A stretch of DNA of 64,000 nt from Fasciolopsis buskii (lineage: Eukaryota; Platyhelminthes; Trematoda; Plagiorchiida; Fasciolidae). The notes under the pieces were generated by a model. That model searched no databases and was not told the origin of the DNA. It saw nothing but the letters and a program-made list of their open reading frames with translations. Shown piece by piece: positions 1 to 11,217 of the stretch. Numbering within the stretch: the stretch's first letter is position 1; the number at the start of each line of letters is the position of its first letter. The stretch lies in contig LUCM01008320.1 in assembly GCA_008360955.1 (NCBI GenBank), positions 1 to 64,000 on the forward strand. Direction: 5' to 3'. Both the position numbers and the translations under genes were made by a program.

Positions 1-599
1 ATCAGGGATTCGGCTTCACCTCTAACTTCTTCACTTTATCACACGTCCCCACTAATGTACTTTTTGACCTCCCTTGTAGTGATGTATCCTCCTCACCAAT
101 GGCTTGAGCAACTAACTCTCGAAATTCTCCCAATGTGGGTGGACGAAAATGTCAGCGTACTTATTGTAGGATCCATGCTCTGATAACATCCAGTGATTTT
201 AAACACCAGCCTGTGTAGCTCTCGCTCTTCATGCCATCTTATCCTCTTCACTGACTTAGCAGAGCTGAGTAGGTCGCTCTTGGCAGCCCCTAACATTTCC
301 GCTCGCAGCAATTTTTGGCCATTTGTTTTCAGCTACATATTTCATCCAATTTGCCTGACGTTCCGCCTGTTTTTCACCACTTCCATCCAATCACCGCATT
401 ACCACTGATTGTCGTCCCTTCAGCTTAACGTTTCCGACGTTTAGTGTCTCTAGCCATATATCAATATACACCGCCGAGCTCCGTCCATGTTGTGCGCCAG
501 CAATAAGCACATTTAGTGCACTCAAACGCGAGATGACTCGTAGTTCGCTAATTGCAAACAGTCCAGGAAACTATTTCTCGGTCTTAAAAATTAAGTTTT
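1..599. other. Unassigned sequence
   Basis: No gene, RNA or recognisable repeat body was seen. Only short open frames occur (for example 193-408 + and 93-311 -), and they overlap each other on opposite strands without splice-site support. The stretch may be the decayed body of the + strand LINE whose 3' tail follows it, but nothing in its translations proves that. Confidence 0.3.
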
Positions 600-830
600 C
601 TACATTTTGCTTTCCACTGGCATACTTGTAATTCCCTATTGCTTTGCAGCATCTCATTTAACCCTCCAGTGAACCCCTGAAATAACTCTTTATTGCTCCC
701 CCCATCTTATCCCATTCCACCTCTATCATCTACATTTCCTGTGCATCATCCTTGTAAACATTTGATCTTGCCATGCGCATGCCTATCGCAAATCGAGAAA
801 TATACAGTATTAGGTATTAAGTTAAGATCA
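600..830 (+). repeat. 3' tail of a CR1/Jockey-like LINE (+ orientation)
   Basis: The stretch ends in a block around 745-812 with a GCGCATGC-type core followed by a CGAGAAATATA motif and an ATT-like tail. The same block ends the LINE at 18,050-18,245, and its reverse complement begins the copies at 1,170, 6,930 and 11,205. The pyrimidine-rich run before it also matches 18,050-18,200. I read it as an untranslated 3' end. Strength: several copies in the window; weakness: aligned only by eye. Confidence 0.6.
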
Positions 831-859
831 GGAATAATATCGGTCGTTGATGATGGTGA

Positions 860-1165
860 AATATGCTGTGCCCACTGGCGAATTTGTCCACTTGAAAGAA
901 AAGCAGAAAAACACTTTGGGAAGGAGAAAGACCAACAGCAAATCTCTGGGGCATTGATGTCACCCGCTACCAGCTAGGGACCTGGAAGTTCAGTGGCCGC
1001 ATTAAGCGCATCAGTCAGTGGTGAAAAATCTGACTGATGCGTACTAATGGAACGGTAGATGCGACCGAGCAGTAAGTCCTGATGCCCGACAGCCACAGCC
1101 AGCCAGATAAAATCTTTCAGGTTATTAAGCTTGGATTGGTTGTACCATGAAGTTGAAAGGGTGTC
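860..1165 (-). pseudogene. CR1/Jockey-like LINE endonuclease fragment
   Basis: Read on the - strand, translation gives an apurinic endonuclease-like segment: GHQDLLLGRIYRS, then a stop, then AGDINAPEICCWS. The G-D-(I/F)-N-A-P motif is the metal-binding signature of the exonuclease/endonuclease/phosphatase fold found in CR1, Jockey and related non-LTR elements. An in-frame stop lies just before it, so the copy is dead. It abuts the - strand 3' tail at 1,170, suggesting one element inserted next to another. Confidence 0.6.
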
Positions 1166-1169
1166 TCTT

Positions 1170-2100
1170 ATGTATATGATAATGATAATGTATATTTCTC
1201 GATTTGCGAGATGCATGCGCAAGGCAAAATTAATTTTTTACATAGGTGATGCACAGGAAATCCGGACAATATAAATCGAAGTGACGGGAGGTGAGAGCGA
1301 TCTCTATTAATTTGGAAGGTTTGTTTGTTTTTGTACATTTCTCGACATACGAGAGTCATTCGCAAGATAAGATAAAAATTGGGGCAAGAAGGCACAGTGA
1401 AGACACAAAAAACGGAAACCAAGCATACAGTACAATGTGGTTTCGCTCACAAGATCATAACAGGCAATGTGTTTTCCCGAGCAGGGGGCTTTAACTCAAA
1501 GCTAGATAATGGGTCGGAAAGATTTTTCTGTGGCTGATTTCCAGTCCTGCACTGGGAGTGATACTACGTTTCGATGCAGCAAAGGTGCGCATCGCGGGCG
1601 TAAAATTGACTGGAGGGAAATGGCTGTCACCGCCTGTTGGCCGGAATACTCGATAATCAAGAGAGTTAAATGGTGGAGATGAGTATCAGCATGGATGCGA
1701 TAACGGAATGGAGATGAGCGAAAATCAGACTGGATAACCAAAAAAAGGCAGTATAAAACTAATAAATTCTGAAAGCACAGTCAGTTACGCGAGGAATGCG
1801 GCGACAATGGATGGGAGTTGCGCGATCGTAATACTAGTATATGCGGTTTGTTTCGAGCAATTTTGAGTTCATAAATTTCGGCTTGGTCTAGAGATGGAGG
1901 TGGCGTTGGAAAATAAGAAGGAGAACCGGAGTCAAATGAGTCAATGCCTGGTAGACTCGTGTGGAGGACTGTTGCCAGGAGCATTGGTCTATTGACAAAT
2001 TCAGCAGATGAGAATAGAGGTTGATGAAGAACGACCGTTTTCAGCTGTTTTCGGATGTCAATATGCATTGTGAACATCAATTTATATCAGATGCCAATAA
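1170..2100 (-). repeat. CR1/Jockey-like LINE 3' region, copy 1 of 3
   Basis: About 930 bases, similar along its length to 11,205-12,137 and more distantly to 6,930-7,730. The left edge (3' end on the - strand) carries a GATAAT-like microsatellite and the CTCGATTTGCGAG motif. A second degenerate copy of that tail motif lies 150 bases inside (1,335-1,380), and this arrangement is shared with the 11,205 copy. Short - strand ORFs at 1,502-1,741 and 1,781-2,080 match ORFs at the same place in the 11.2-kb copy, for example the shared start MHIDIRKQLKTVV. Confidence 0.6.
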
Positions 2101-2224
2101 AAATGCCGAGTCCGTTTTGTATGGATTTCTTAGAAAAATTTTGGGAAGGCGCAAGAGGAAGCCAGTACAGAGTGGTGCACGTGAACTTATAAGCTACAGT
2201 GCTGTTTACCACAACAGTGCTAAT

Positions 2225-2640
2225 GGGTGGGGCTGACCGAGTGCTGGCCACCCAACCTGAAAACACCGTTTGAGGGTGAACGCAGGAGGTGTAATCCGCC
2301 AACCTGGTTGCACCCGCATACCGCTGCACCCGAGCTGCCCGCCCGATGTGCGCCGGCCAAAGCGGTGGATATGACCGCGCCCCGCACTATTTGTGGTAAC
2401 GCCGGCGTACTTGTGGTGTGGTGGAAGGAATTTGAGCATGGTATGGTAAGAGATACCTCACCTTTCCAGGATCGGATAATCGCCAAAGCATTGGGGAATT
2501 GTTTTTATCCAAACAGGACTATAAGGCCTGGGAGAGAGAACAAAGACGGACGGCAGTCTGGCCTAGATGCCAGCTGCAGATTAAGAAGCGATCATTCTTG
2601 CGAGCAGCTCAGAGAAGGAAGTTACTAGGGCGCGTAGTGC
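2225..2640 (+). other. GC-rich segment with a 133-codon open frame, unrecognised
   Basis: The composition is visibly richer in G and C than its surroundings. An open + frame covers 2,227-2,628, and two overlapping - frames are open over the same stretch, which argues for compositional bias rather than coding. No domain is recognised. It may be a separate insertion between two LINE fragments. Confidence 0.25.
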
Positions 2641-2699
2641 AATTAAAAATATATGGAAGGTGACAGAGAAATCTGAGTTTTCTATTTTATAGACATAAA

Positions 2700-3110
2700 T
2701 ATATATATATGCATTTAAACAGGTGGGCTGGCTAGTCTAATGTGTGGATCGTCTGAGCTATGGGTTAACAGAATGAACCGGTATTTGGTAGGATCGTCTG
2801 AACTGTGAGTAAGGAGAATGAGACAGCCTCCCCAGAGCTTATTTACCCCATCTTTCCCAAAAATCTTGTGAACAATTTAAGTACTGTCGGTCAGCCTTGT
2901 CTCAATGATAAGAATAAAATCATAAGTTTGTGTATAAAATAAAAGGCTCCGCCCGTGCACATTATTCAGTATCGAGCAGGTGTTTATTATTAACAATGGA
3001 AATGGCTCAGTATAATTAGCACTTGAATGCGGATACCTGGAGCAAATATCATCATAGGTGTAAGAATTGATGTCGGGTGAAAAGTTTTGTGAGAAAAGCA
3101 AGGAGGAATG
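2700..3110 (-). pseudogene. LINE endonuclease N-terminal fragment
   Basis: The - strand ORF at 2,877-3,101 contains NTCSILNNVHGRSLLFYTQ followed by YDFILIIETRLTDST. This is the start of a CR1/Jockey-type endonuclease: the family has N-x-R-S-(I/L)-x-N-K near the N-terminus and an I-T-E-T-W-L-x-(D/S)-S motif containing the catalytic Glu. Here W has become R. The frame then stops. Upstream on the same strand (3,200-4,680) would be the place of ORF1. Confidence 0.55.
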
Positions 3111-4690
3111 GATTATGGTAGTAAGACCGTTCGGAGTCTGTGCCCCGTTGCGTTTAAGAAAATGCTAATCCCAGGGATGTAGATTCTCGTGGTAGAGGAA
3201 ACCACGTCTTCGGATCCAAGTTGAAGGGACCGGGCCGATGGGGACACTTCTCAGAACAAAGTAGGTTAGTGAATGGCAAAGAATGTTTGTGGGCCGCGGG
3301 GTACCCAGGAGGATGAAGATGAGGCCGGTTCGTGGGTGGGATTTACTTGGCCCTGGAGCGGAAATTTTGCAAATAGGGTGGATTAATTGCGGCTTTAACT
3401 AGCAGGGACGATTGAAGTTCCATGGCGGGCGGTGGATTTGTGGCCTTTGGATTTATGGGGTGCTGCAAAAGTAGGAAGAGAGCGGCACTTGGCAAATTGG
3501 GTATGGTGGTTAAAGTATGGACAGTACAAGCCATAGTTAACAGTGTGCAGCCTGAGGAGACGGAATTTGGGTAAGGCATTTGAGAAGGTTTTGTGGTTAT
3601 ATATATTGTGCTGACACGAGACAGTAATTAGTATTTCATTTTGGATCGGTTGGACAGCAGATGCAAAGATATTTTCATTCGGTACTGCAGCCGTGGATTG
3701 ATGAATCTGGCTCTTTTTTGAGTGGCCTTTGAGGCTATTTGCAGGGGCGGAGGTCATCTGGGATGCACCTGCTGCCCTGATGGACCAAAGTTGCACGGTT
3801 TTCAAACGTCTCTGGGTTTTCTTCAGCATCAAACTGTCGTTTTATATGCTGGTGGTGCAATAACCTTCAGCGAGGGCAACTTGTCAAAGGAACTGGGATG
3901 AAAAGAGTTAGAGGAGTCGTTTGACTTCCTATACAAGGTCGCAGCCGATGACGTTCTCGAACTTTTATTTGCCTCTTTGGATGGATGTTCTGTTGGCAAG
4001 GGTTTTAATGCTCTTGAAAAGCATAACACGGACAATTAACCACAGCCTGCTAATTAACCGCTTAGCTGGTAGCTCATCAAGAAATTGAAAGAGCCAGGGG
4101 AAGTCATACGGTTGCAATATTTTTCTTAGCCCGATACAAGAACATTGACAGTGGGACATTTTGCATGAATCTAGTATGCACGTTTTTGGCAGTAGGCGAC
4201 CTGGAACCTTGCACACTACGGCACTTCAATCGGCAAAAGCGCGTTTGCGAAGCTCTATAGCAATGGAATCTAAATAGCGGCAAGTTATGTCGAGATTTTG
4301 AGGACTGGGGTTATTTCCGTTCTCAAAAATGTTTTAAAGTGGAGATTATTGTGCCGTGATGCCTTCCAGCGACTGAGCATGATTTTGGAGGGTAGTTGTC
4401 CCTCTTTCGATGGCATTAGCCTTCCTGCTAGGTATGTCGTACGCATCAACGAGAGCCACCAAGCTAGAGGTAACCATGTGAAGGACCTTGTTGCTCGAAT
4501 TACCACTTGTCGCAACCGTACGTGAGGCTCGTTTCCTTGTGCGGATCTTGAAGTGCGCGTTCAGTTTTTGCACTTTTATATGCCGATTTATCTTCAATAC
4601 GACTACAACGCGGGAAGCGCGCAACAGGGGGAAATAGGTATAAAAGGCGGGAAAAATCCTCGATGGGCAATAAAAGTTCTAGTTAGTGCC
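3110..4690 (-). pseudogene. Possible LINE ORF1 remnant
   Basis: Three neighbouring - strand open frames (3,395-3,832, 145 codons; 3,829-4,035; 3,965-4,216) lie directly upstream of an endonuclease start on the same strand, the expected position of ORF1. They are Ser/Pro/Lys-rich, and the most upstream has a hydrophobic-rich stretch (LQPYDFPWLFQFLDEL). No zinc knuckle or RRM is visible. The assignment rests on position only. A further - frame at 4,346-4,624 is not interpretable. Confidence 0.3.
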
Positions 4691-5640
4691 CGAGCTATAG
4701 TATTTAGTAGCAACAAATTTGGTTGCTAAATTCTCGTAAGAAAAGTTTCAATTGTGCAGATTTCGCTAATAAAGAATGGTCCAGATGGTGAACAAGCAGG
4801 CCAATGGGACCGATATAGAGGCTGGAGACATTAGAGAGTATGGGATGCTGATAGGTAAAACAACAAATCCTGGGTCACAAGATAAGTCTGGTTAGCTGGA
4901 TGGCTTTGAGACTTCTGGAAAAGTGCATGGAGGAGAAAGAGTAAACAGATCAATATTTTTGTCTAATTTTAGAAAAAAATGAACAGACCAGTGGACCTTG
5001 CGCTACGAAGTATAAAATTGTTTGAATCGAGGCCATACCAAAGCTGTGAATGTAAAAGTATAGGCGCAGACAAAAAATAGCAACTTGGTCAGTCATTGGG
5101 TGTTTCGATATTTAACGTTCGGAAAAATTTAGTCGATTTTTCCTCCCCGGAAAATGGCTCTAACTCTGTCAATAATGTCAGAATAGCACTGATTAGCTAA
5201 AAATAGCAACGACGACAGTTCACGGAGAGGAACGGAGTATGCAGTTCAAGGTCCGACGCACGCTTTTTAGTACCTATGGAAAGCCTTTCTGTCACAAAAC
5301 ACCAGGCAGCACTCGATTTGCAGCAATCCCACGGTGTATTGCACTCCATATAACGGTGTCCCCCATAATGCAGTCATACGAGAGCAACTTATTCTCTGCG
5401 TAACGTTCTCGGGGAAACCCATAGAGCAGATAGGCGATGATGAGTTTTGCAATGAAATTGTAACTTTCACGGAATGGACAGGAGAACAAAAGGAAGACGG
5501 GCAGAGGAAGGAAGCCCAACTTCTGCTTTAGCTGGCGGCTGGTGGTACTCGATTAACCGGATTACGGGCAGCTTTGTAATAACATTGACAACAATAAGAA
5601 AAATAATGGATATTACTCCCAAACTAACATCCACATAAAC
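4690..5640. other. No recognisable feature
   Basis: Mostly closed in all frames. The short overlapping frames near 5,267-5,531 occur on both strands and are uninformative. Confidence 0.3.
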
Positions 5641-6740
5641 TCTTTCTTCTGCATGCACTTAACAATTAGATCATTCCAAGCGCGAAGTTCGGCATCAGCT
5701 AATGCCTTATTCTACATGACATTCATCAGTTCTTCTTCCAATATTTGCACGCACCATTGCCCTCAGCTGGAAAGCCTCCAGACTACTATCTCTTCCCTTT
5801 TCCGATCCAGTTGTGTGTATTTGCACTCGTGTACTGCCAAGGGTCCACCAACCAGTGTATGGCCCTATCCTCACATGTATCAATGCAAGCTGACCCAAGG
5901 CTTCGGATCAACTACCCCAGGACGGACAAATTCGATCTGCTCCAGGGCTGCGGTGATGTGGACATTGCTTCTAATCCGCATGATTCACCATTCTAAGCTG
6001 ATGACCTTGTTGCAAATGTGCCTAGATGTCTAGGCCACATAATCCGATCCACAATGCCTCGATTTTCTGAGCGGACAAGTCCTCCTAATTGCACAGATTT
6101 ACTACTGGAACTGCCCACCCGTGTCCAACATTCAGACCACGTTGACATCCAATCGTCACGAATGCACCCAACCTTAGATCCCTGTTCCAGATGCCGCTAC
6201 CATCGTCTAACGCAAAAATCACTCCCAGTTTTATTCTCGGCAATCGCGGCTATCACCATAGCAGTAACTGCTAACAGCCAAGCTCTCAAATGCAAACAAA
6301 GGAGCAAAGAAAACCGTTTTTGTTTCACGCTGGCTTACCAGCGTCCGATATATTATTCAACGCTTATCATATCAATCCTCACTCCTCAAAGCCGCCGACG
6401 TTTCCATTCTTCATGTCTTCAAATAATGGTTGGCCAAAACTATTCACCAGTGTTCTTCGTCCCTCCGCAGTTTCAAATGGCTTCTAACTATTATCTTGTC
6501 TCCAGGATCCATGGCGAGATGACCGACGTCCTTTTTCATATTTGTTTAATGCAGGGTTTCTATGGGCTATCATTACTATCCCCGTCAGCTGTTTTGTTCC
6601 GTTTTTCACAAGTTTCACCTTTCACCCAAGGTCTTTGGAGACTTTCCCCATCGCAGTTTAACATTCATGTTAATTTTTTGACCTGTCAAATCCGAATACC
6701 GCAGACACCTCCACACCCGCCGCCATCTTCCAATTGAACT
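5640..6740 (+). pseudogene. Unresolved open stretch, probably decayed transposon
   Basis: The longest single open frame in the window (6,018-6,737, 239 codons) and an overlapping one at 5,653-6,033 lie here. The translation is rich in Ser, Pro, Leu and Cys, shows no domain I know, and lacks exon-type splice borders. It ends where LINE 3'-tail sequences begin. It may be a 3' untranslated or linker part of a LINE. I do not regard it as a host gene. Confidence 0.25.
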
Positions 6741-6929
6741 TTGCGTCTGCGCTACGCATCATTGGTGCGTGTAAGCACCGTGTCTCTCTTAGTATGCCAG
6801 TTTTGCTATTCCTTTTTATTTTGTGCCCAAATATTTACTTGCTTGTTCGACGTAACTTGCGATACCCCGGTAACGTTTGATCATGCAACCAACCATGTCT
6901 CTAGAAGTATTCGAGAAAAACACCGATAT

Positions 6930-7730
6930 CTATATATTCGATTTGCGAGAAGCATGCACGTAGTAAGATCAAATTTTTACATCTCTAAAACAAAGAAAAC
7001 GAGAATAATAATAATATTTATTTCTCGGGCAGTGCCAAGGCGTTTAGCGGGCATGATCATGACGTGCAACGATATTTGCAGAAAAATGTAGAAGGCATTT
7101 ACAATAGCGAATGATGCGTATCCCGGGTCATTTTTATAGATTCAGAGCACAGTCGGCATCGAATTTATAAGGAGGAATTTGAGATCGATGTTGACTTCTC
7201 TATCGCACCACCTCGTGTTTTTTATGTATGTCGTAGGCCGCCATATGCATGTGGCAAACAGAGATGGGTCGACGACCCAATTGGTAGGTCCCTTATTGTG
7301 GTGAGATTCCAGAGTGGTGGACATGGTAGAGTGGACCGCCTGCGGGGAGAAATGAAACGCCCTATAGCATGGAACAGAAGATTAAGAGGCAATTTTGGCG
7401 GAATGTTTATTGGAATCAAAGGCGGTTGAAGACGGTGGCATGAGATAACAATTTTGTGATCGGATGTCTAATTTCACTAAGTTCGTTTGTGGCTGGTTCT
7501 GATTTCTTGACTTTCAGCTCCGTCCAATGCTGGAGATGGAGTTGGGAAAGGAATGAGCACGTGGCTCGAATACGGCGATGTCTGTTGGACTACGGTCGAA
7601 TGTGGTATCCAGAAGCCACAGTCTGTTTTCGTATCTGGCGGGCCTGGGAGGAAGGTTCATGGAAAATGATGGTCTTCGGTCGTTTTGATGAACAGTATTC
7701 AGGTGTATGCAACATGCCAATAAATATTTT
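6930..7730 (-). repeat. CR1/Jockey-like LINE 3' region, copy 2 of 3
   Basis: On the - strand this ends at a CGATTTGCGAGAAGCATGC block (near 6,940) and an AATAATAATA tract (near 7,003). Further in it shares blocks with the copies at 1,170 and 11,205: the segment around 7,515-7,540 (TTTCAGCTC-GTCCA) matches about 11,918 and about 1,878, and the end near 7,710-7,725 (ATGCCAATAA) matches 12,127 and 2,091. It is the most diverged of the three. Confidence 0.5.
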
Positions 7731-8039
7731 TTCCGTGAGTTCAATTTGTCAATAAATTTTGGGTCGGAAGGGCTTCGGGAGGGAGCAAAAGGAAGCCAGA
7801 ACTAAAGAGTTCATGTGGATCTCTGGGATTTGAGAGCTGTAAACACAACGAGGCATCGGTAGATCTTCCTAAGAGCTGTCTGCCGTAAGACATGGTGTTT
7901 GTGAGTGCAAGAATGCTGCGTTTTTGGTTGATTTTGCTTTGAATATTCATGCATGCTTTGAAGAGAGCCTTCGACTCCATTTTTCCATTATTTTAATTTT
8001 TTCATCTTTTTTGCAAAATTCCCACATTTGCTAATTTGA
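7731..8039. other. No recognisable feature
   Basis: A - strand frame at 7,741-7,980 has no recognisable motif. Probably inter-element sequence. Confidence 0.25.
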
Positions 8040-9740
8040 TGACTCCCTGACTATTGTATAGCAGCTGTCAATTCCCTCACCCCCTTGTTCTAAGGGACTT
8101 CAAATTTCTCTCTCCCATCTGGATAAAAGGCAGCTCGATAAATCAATTTGGCCGTATCCTTCTCCGTTTGGTCATATGCATGTCTTTTGGTCCACCTTGC
8201 TATCGAACGCTTTAAGTGCCGAGCTGTAGACAGCCTCAGATATTGACCAGTGTTTCTTGGTAAACGTCATCACACACATATGACCAGGTTGCTGAACTCT
8301 TCAGGCGGGAAAGATCATGTCGTTCTCCTTATCGATTGCAACATTCATTGGCCCGTACGACTGTTGTAAGCCAAAAATCTTCGTCTCGTCTGCAGTATTC
8401 ATTCTCAGGAAGTGGGCAACCTTCCGGCCTCCCAGTTATGGACAAGGAATTGGAATTCAAAAAAGGATTCCCTCAACCATTACAACGCGGAGTAGGATAG
8501 GAGGGCTAATCACCTGTCCGTCACAAGGAAAGCAATTTTGAAAACGATGGACCCACACCTCACTAGCTCCATCAAACGCCTTTTGGATGAGCCCTCAAAA
8601 TGGTTGGGTGCGTCCGGACCAAAGCCAGACAGTCGCGAACTCAAATGAACTTAGAGGAGCACTTTGTACTTCATCAATGGCAGATTTTCTTTCGATACCT
8701 ATCAGATATATCCGACCATTGCGCATTTATGTGGAGGACGAAGGAGCCAGCTGTGAACCCTCTGGCGCTCTGCCTTGACGGCATCATCTCAGGTGTGGAA
8801 TGTCCTTCATTCCCACTTGGAGCTGACATTCACTGCACCATCTGTTTACACCCACCATTGTCAGGCAAAAGCGACTGCTTCCGGCAAATTGGGCAACGCG
8901 ATAGCTCCCAACGAGGGTTAAATGTCTACTTCTAGGGCTCAACCCTTTCGGTTTATTTGGCGAAGAGGACATTTACCATGGCATTCGGAAGGAAGCTCAC
9001 GCCGTGTTGGCAGAAGCCTATATCATTGTCCCAGAACTATATATAATAGGCCGTCTTGCCCAGCATTATCAAAAAGAAATTGTTAAGCCAATTTCTAAAC
9101 GCACCGGTACATACCCGGCAGCTACTAGTGTAATAAGTGTCAGCAAAATCATTCAGCGCATGCTAAAACCCGCCATCCCGGTAATCCTGTGCGACTACAA
9201 TCTCTTCCCTGCTCGCTAACGCGACCTTCTGCTTGGTAGGTTTTGTGGTACAAACATGCGCTGTCTTTACAAGGGTATGCAGCAAGCGTTTCATGACGGG
9301 ATGGTCTCACACGCCATCTTCATCGGCTTTGGCTAATCTTTTGACCGGGTGCCACATTCCATTTTATATAAACCACGGCCATTTCATATCGTTGGTTAGC
9401 TGTTAACCGTTCTTCGCAGTTTTTCTAGGGGCCGCTTCCTCAGTGTCAGTGTCCCTCACGCTCTCGTCGTTAACAAAGTACTGCAATGGCCGGCGCTTGG
9501 CCCACTACTGTCCCTTATTTGCATGGCCAAAACACCTCGTTATGTTACCATTTTGAGTATCAAACTGGACGTACCACGGCAGACAGTGATTCCTGAGAAA
9601 CATGTGACCATCAACTGAAGCCCGCCGATCAACGGCATCAAATGTGCAAGCTTGTAGTTTGGCATTGTTTTGGCTCATGAGTTTCGAACCATGGAAACCA
9701 CCCATATCCAGAATGTTGAGCAGCACAAAATCTTAGGCTC
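8040..9740 (+). pseudogene. CR1-like LINE reverse transcriptase, decayed
   Basis: Broken + strand frames together spell a CR1-type RT. Around 9,120-9,220 there is SVSKIIQRMLKPAIPVILCDYNLFPA, matching the family block before the H-G-F motif. Next come LGRFCGTNM and GMVSHAIFIGFG, a stop, then SFDRVPHSIL: the A-motif region, where the family has F-I-D-F-x-K-A-F-D-R-V. At 9,500-9,720 the trailing part shows a K-C/N-H-K-I-L-G-like block (VEQHKILG). Several stops and frameshifts. The Y/F-A-D-D box is not preserved. Long + ORFs at 8,317-8,541 and 8,587-8,935 are the upstream linker. Confidence 0.7.
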
Positions 9741-10440
9741 TTGGAGCAGTATGGGGTAGAAACGGCGTCAGCAGCTTGGCAGAGTGCTCAGCGAGCGAAG
9801 ACAAGAAGCAGTCTGTAAATTCTGCATTGGTAGTATGGCGACAGTTAGCCATAAGTTTCTGCGTGTGGAGGGTATCGCACCAAACTGGGGTGAGGAGGTT
9901 ATTCCTATCAGATGATAACACACGTACGCCGCCCTTAATTTCCGGTCGTCTTGAGATGGCATCGGATTTGAAGGCGGTACAAAGACTATAAGGACCACTG
10001 TGGCTCGAATGGAGCACAAATGTTTTGGTGGCACCGGGGAAAGAGGGAGGACGCGAGACATTAAACAGTGAAGAAGCTGATGGTAGGCCATTGAATGCTG
10101 CAGAATATTAGAGTCAAGTGCAGAAGTTTGGACCTATGGGAGGAAAGATTAACCACATCGGAAATAGGGACGCGATTTTAAGTGTCAGAAATGTTGCTTT
10201 TCTTGGACATGTGAGATTTTGAGTGGCAGGGAGATGAGTGGAGAAAGTCTTGAAACAAGATAACCAAATTTCTTCCACCGCATACTGTAGAAGGCAGAGC
10301 TAGACAATGGAGGACCAAAGGAAATTTGCATGGTTAGAGGAAAACGGTTTGAATTTTGGCTGTTGCGCGGGGAGGCAAATGCAGAAGAGACGTGTATATA
10401 GATAAAAGCTGAAGACACATCAGGGTTGAGAGCATTGTAG
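9740..10440 (-). pseudogene. CR1-like LINE endonuclease fragment
   Basis: Overlapping - strand frames (9,733-10,017 and 9,768-10,091) give GGVRVLSSDRNNLLTPVWCD, then KLMANCRHTTNAEFTDCFLSSLAEH. This matches the middle of CR1-type endonucleases: a G-G-V-x-(L/F) strand, then L-x-x-G-x-(I/V)-Y-R-x-P, then helix residues before G-D-F-N-A-P. A frameshift is needed to join them. It lies tail-to-tail with the + strand RT at 8,040-9,740, so these are two different insertions. Confidence 0.55.
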
Positions 10441-11093
10441 CCATTGCAGGTGTAGCTGCAGACTGCGTTTTAGTTATAAAGATCAGAATCTGTGGTAAAT
10501 CCGCTGATGGGTTTTAGGGGATGTGGGCGGACAAACGAAGAACTAGAAAGATGGGGCCAGGGGCCGCGGGCATGATGCTAATCGTGCTAGGTACCAGCTG
10601 TTTTTAAGGTGACTGGCGTTGATCCGTCAAATTTGCTATTTCTCGAGGTACCCGTGACGAGGAGGCTGATCCGAATGTGCCTAACGAACATGAAACAGCC
10701 TAACTTGGTTTCGGAAGCGACAAGAGAGGCAAAAGCGTTTGCAGAGGAAAAGAAGTTAGGATCACTTAGCAGGTGACTTTGTCACTGGGGGTTGTAATTT
10801 GGTGCGAGTTTGCTTTTTGCATTTATTAAATATCGTCATTTCGGATGGGCTGGTGGGACGGGTCGCCCTTCTGTTTGTGAGGCTTGTGGCTATCAATCGG
10901 TTTCATCTAAGCCCACGGTCATTGAAGTGGCAACAGAAGTGACCCTGGTATACATTTTCCGATGCTTCAAGGCTAAAGCGCATTTTGGCGGACAGGTTGC
11001 ATTTAGTATATTGACTTTCTCGCTCTGTCGCAATTCAAGTGGCTCGCATCAAAAGGAGTGCGACACAGGCCAGATGGAGTTACCCCGGTGATG
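10441..11093. other. No recognisable feature
   Basis: The only sizeable frame is 10,810-11,091 (+), with no known motif. It could be ORF1 sequence of the - strand endonuclease fragment to its left, but this is not demonstrable. Confidence 0.25.
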
Positions 11094-11217
11094 CCGCGTT
11101 GGTGCCAACCGGCACGGGATGGATCAGAGACGGAGTAAGATACAGTGCTTCAGTAGTACTATTAAGAATGACGGACGTCAGAGTGGTTAAACCAAATGAA
11201 TTCCTAACTATAGTAAT
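11094..11217. repeat. 124-base direct repeat, left copy
   Basis: Matches 12,153-12,278 in the same orientation: both start GTTGGTGCCAACCGG and share ACAGTGCTTCAGT, AATGACGGA and AAATGAATT blocks. The two copies bracket the LINE 3'-tail at 11,205-12,137. At roughly 75-80 % similarity by eye they are far too long and diverged to be an ordinary target-site duplication. Confidence 0.6.

Noticed and set aside
2240..2290. Hammerhead ribozyme, which occurs in flatworm SINE-like repeats
   Set aside because: CTGA- and GAAA-like words occur but the conserved CUGAUGA core and three closing stems are not present.
6018..6737. 239-codon open frame as a protein-coding gene
   Set aside because: No domain, odd Ser/Pro/Cys composition, no splice sites or partner exons, embedded between LINE 3' tails. 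Length alone is not enough.
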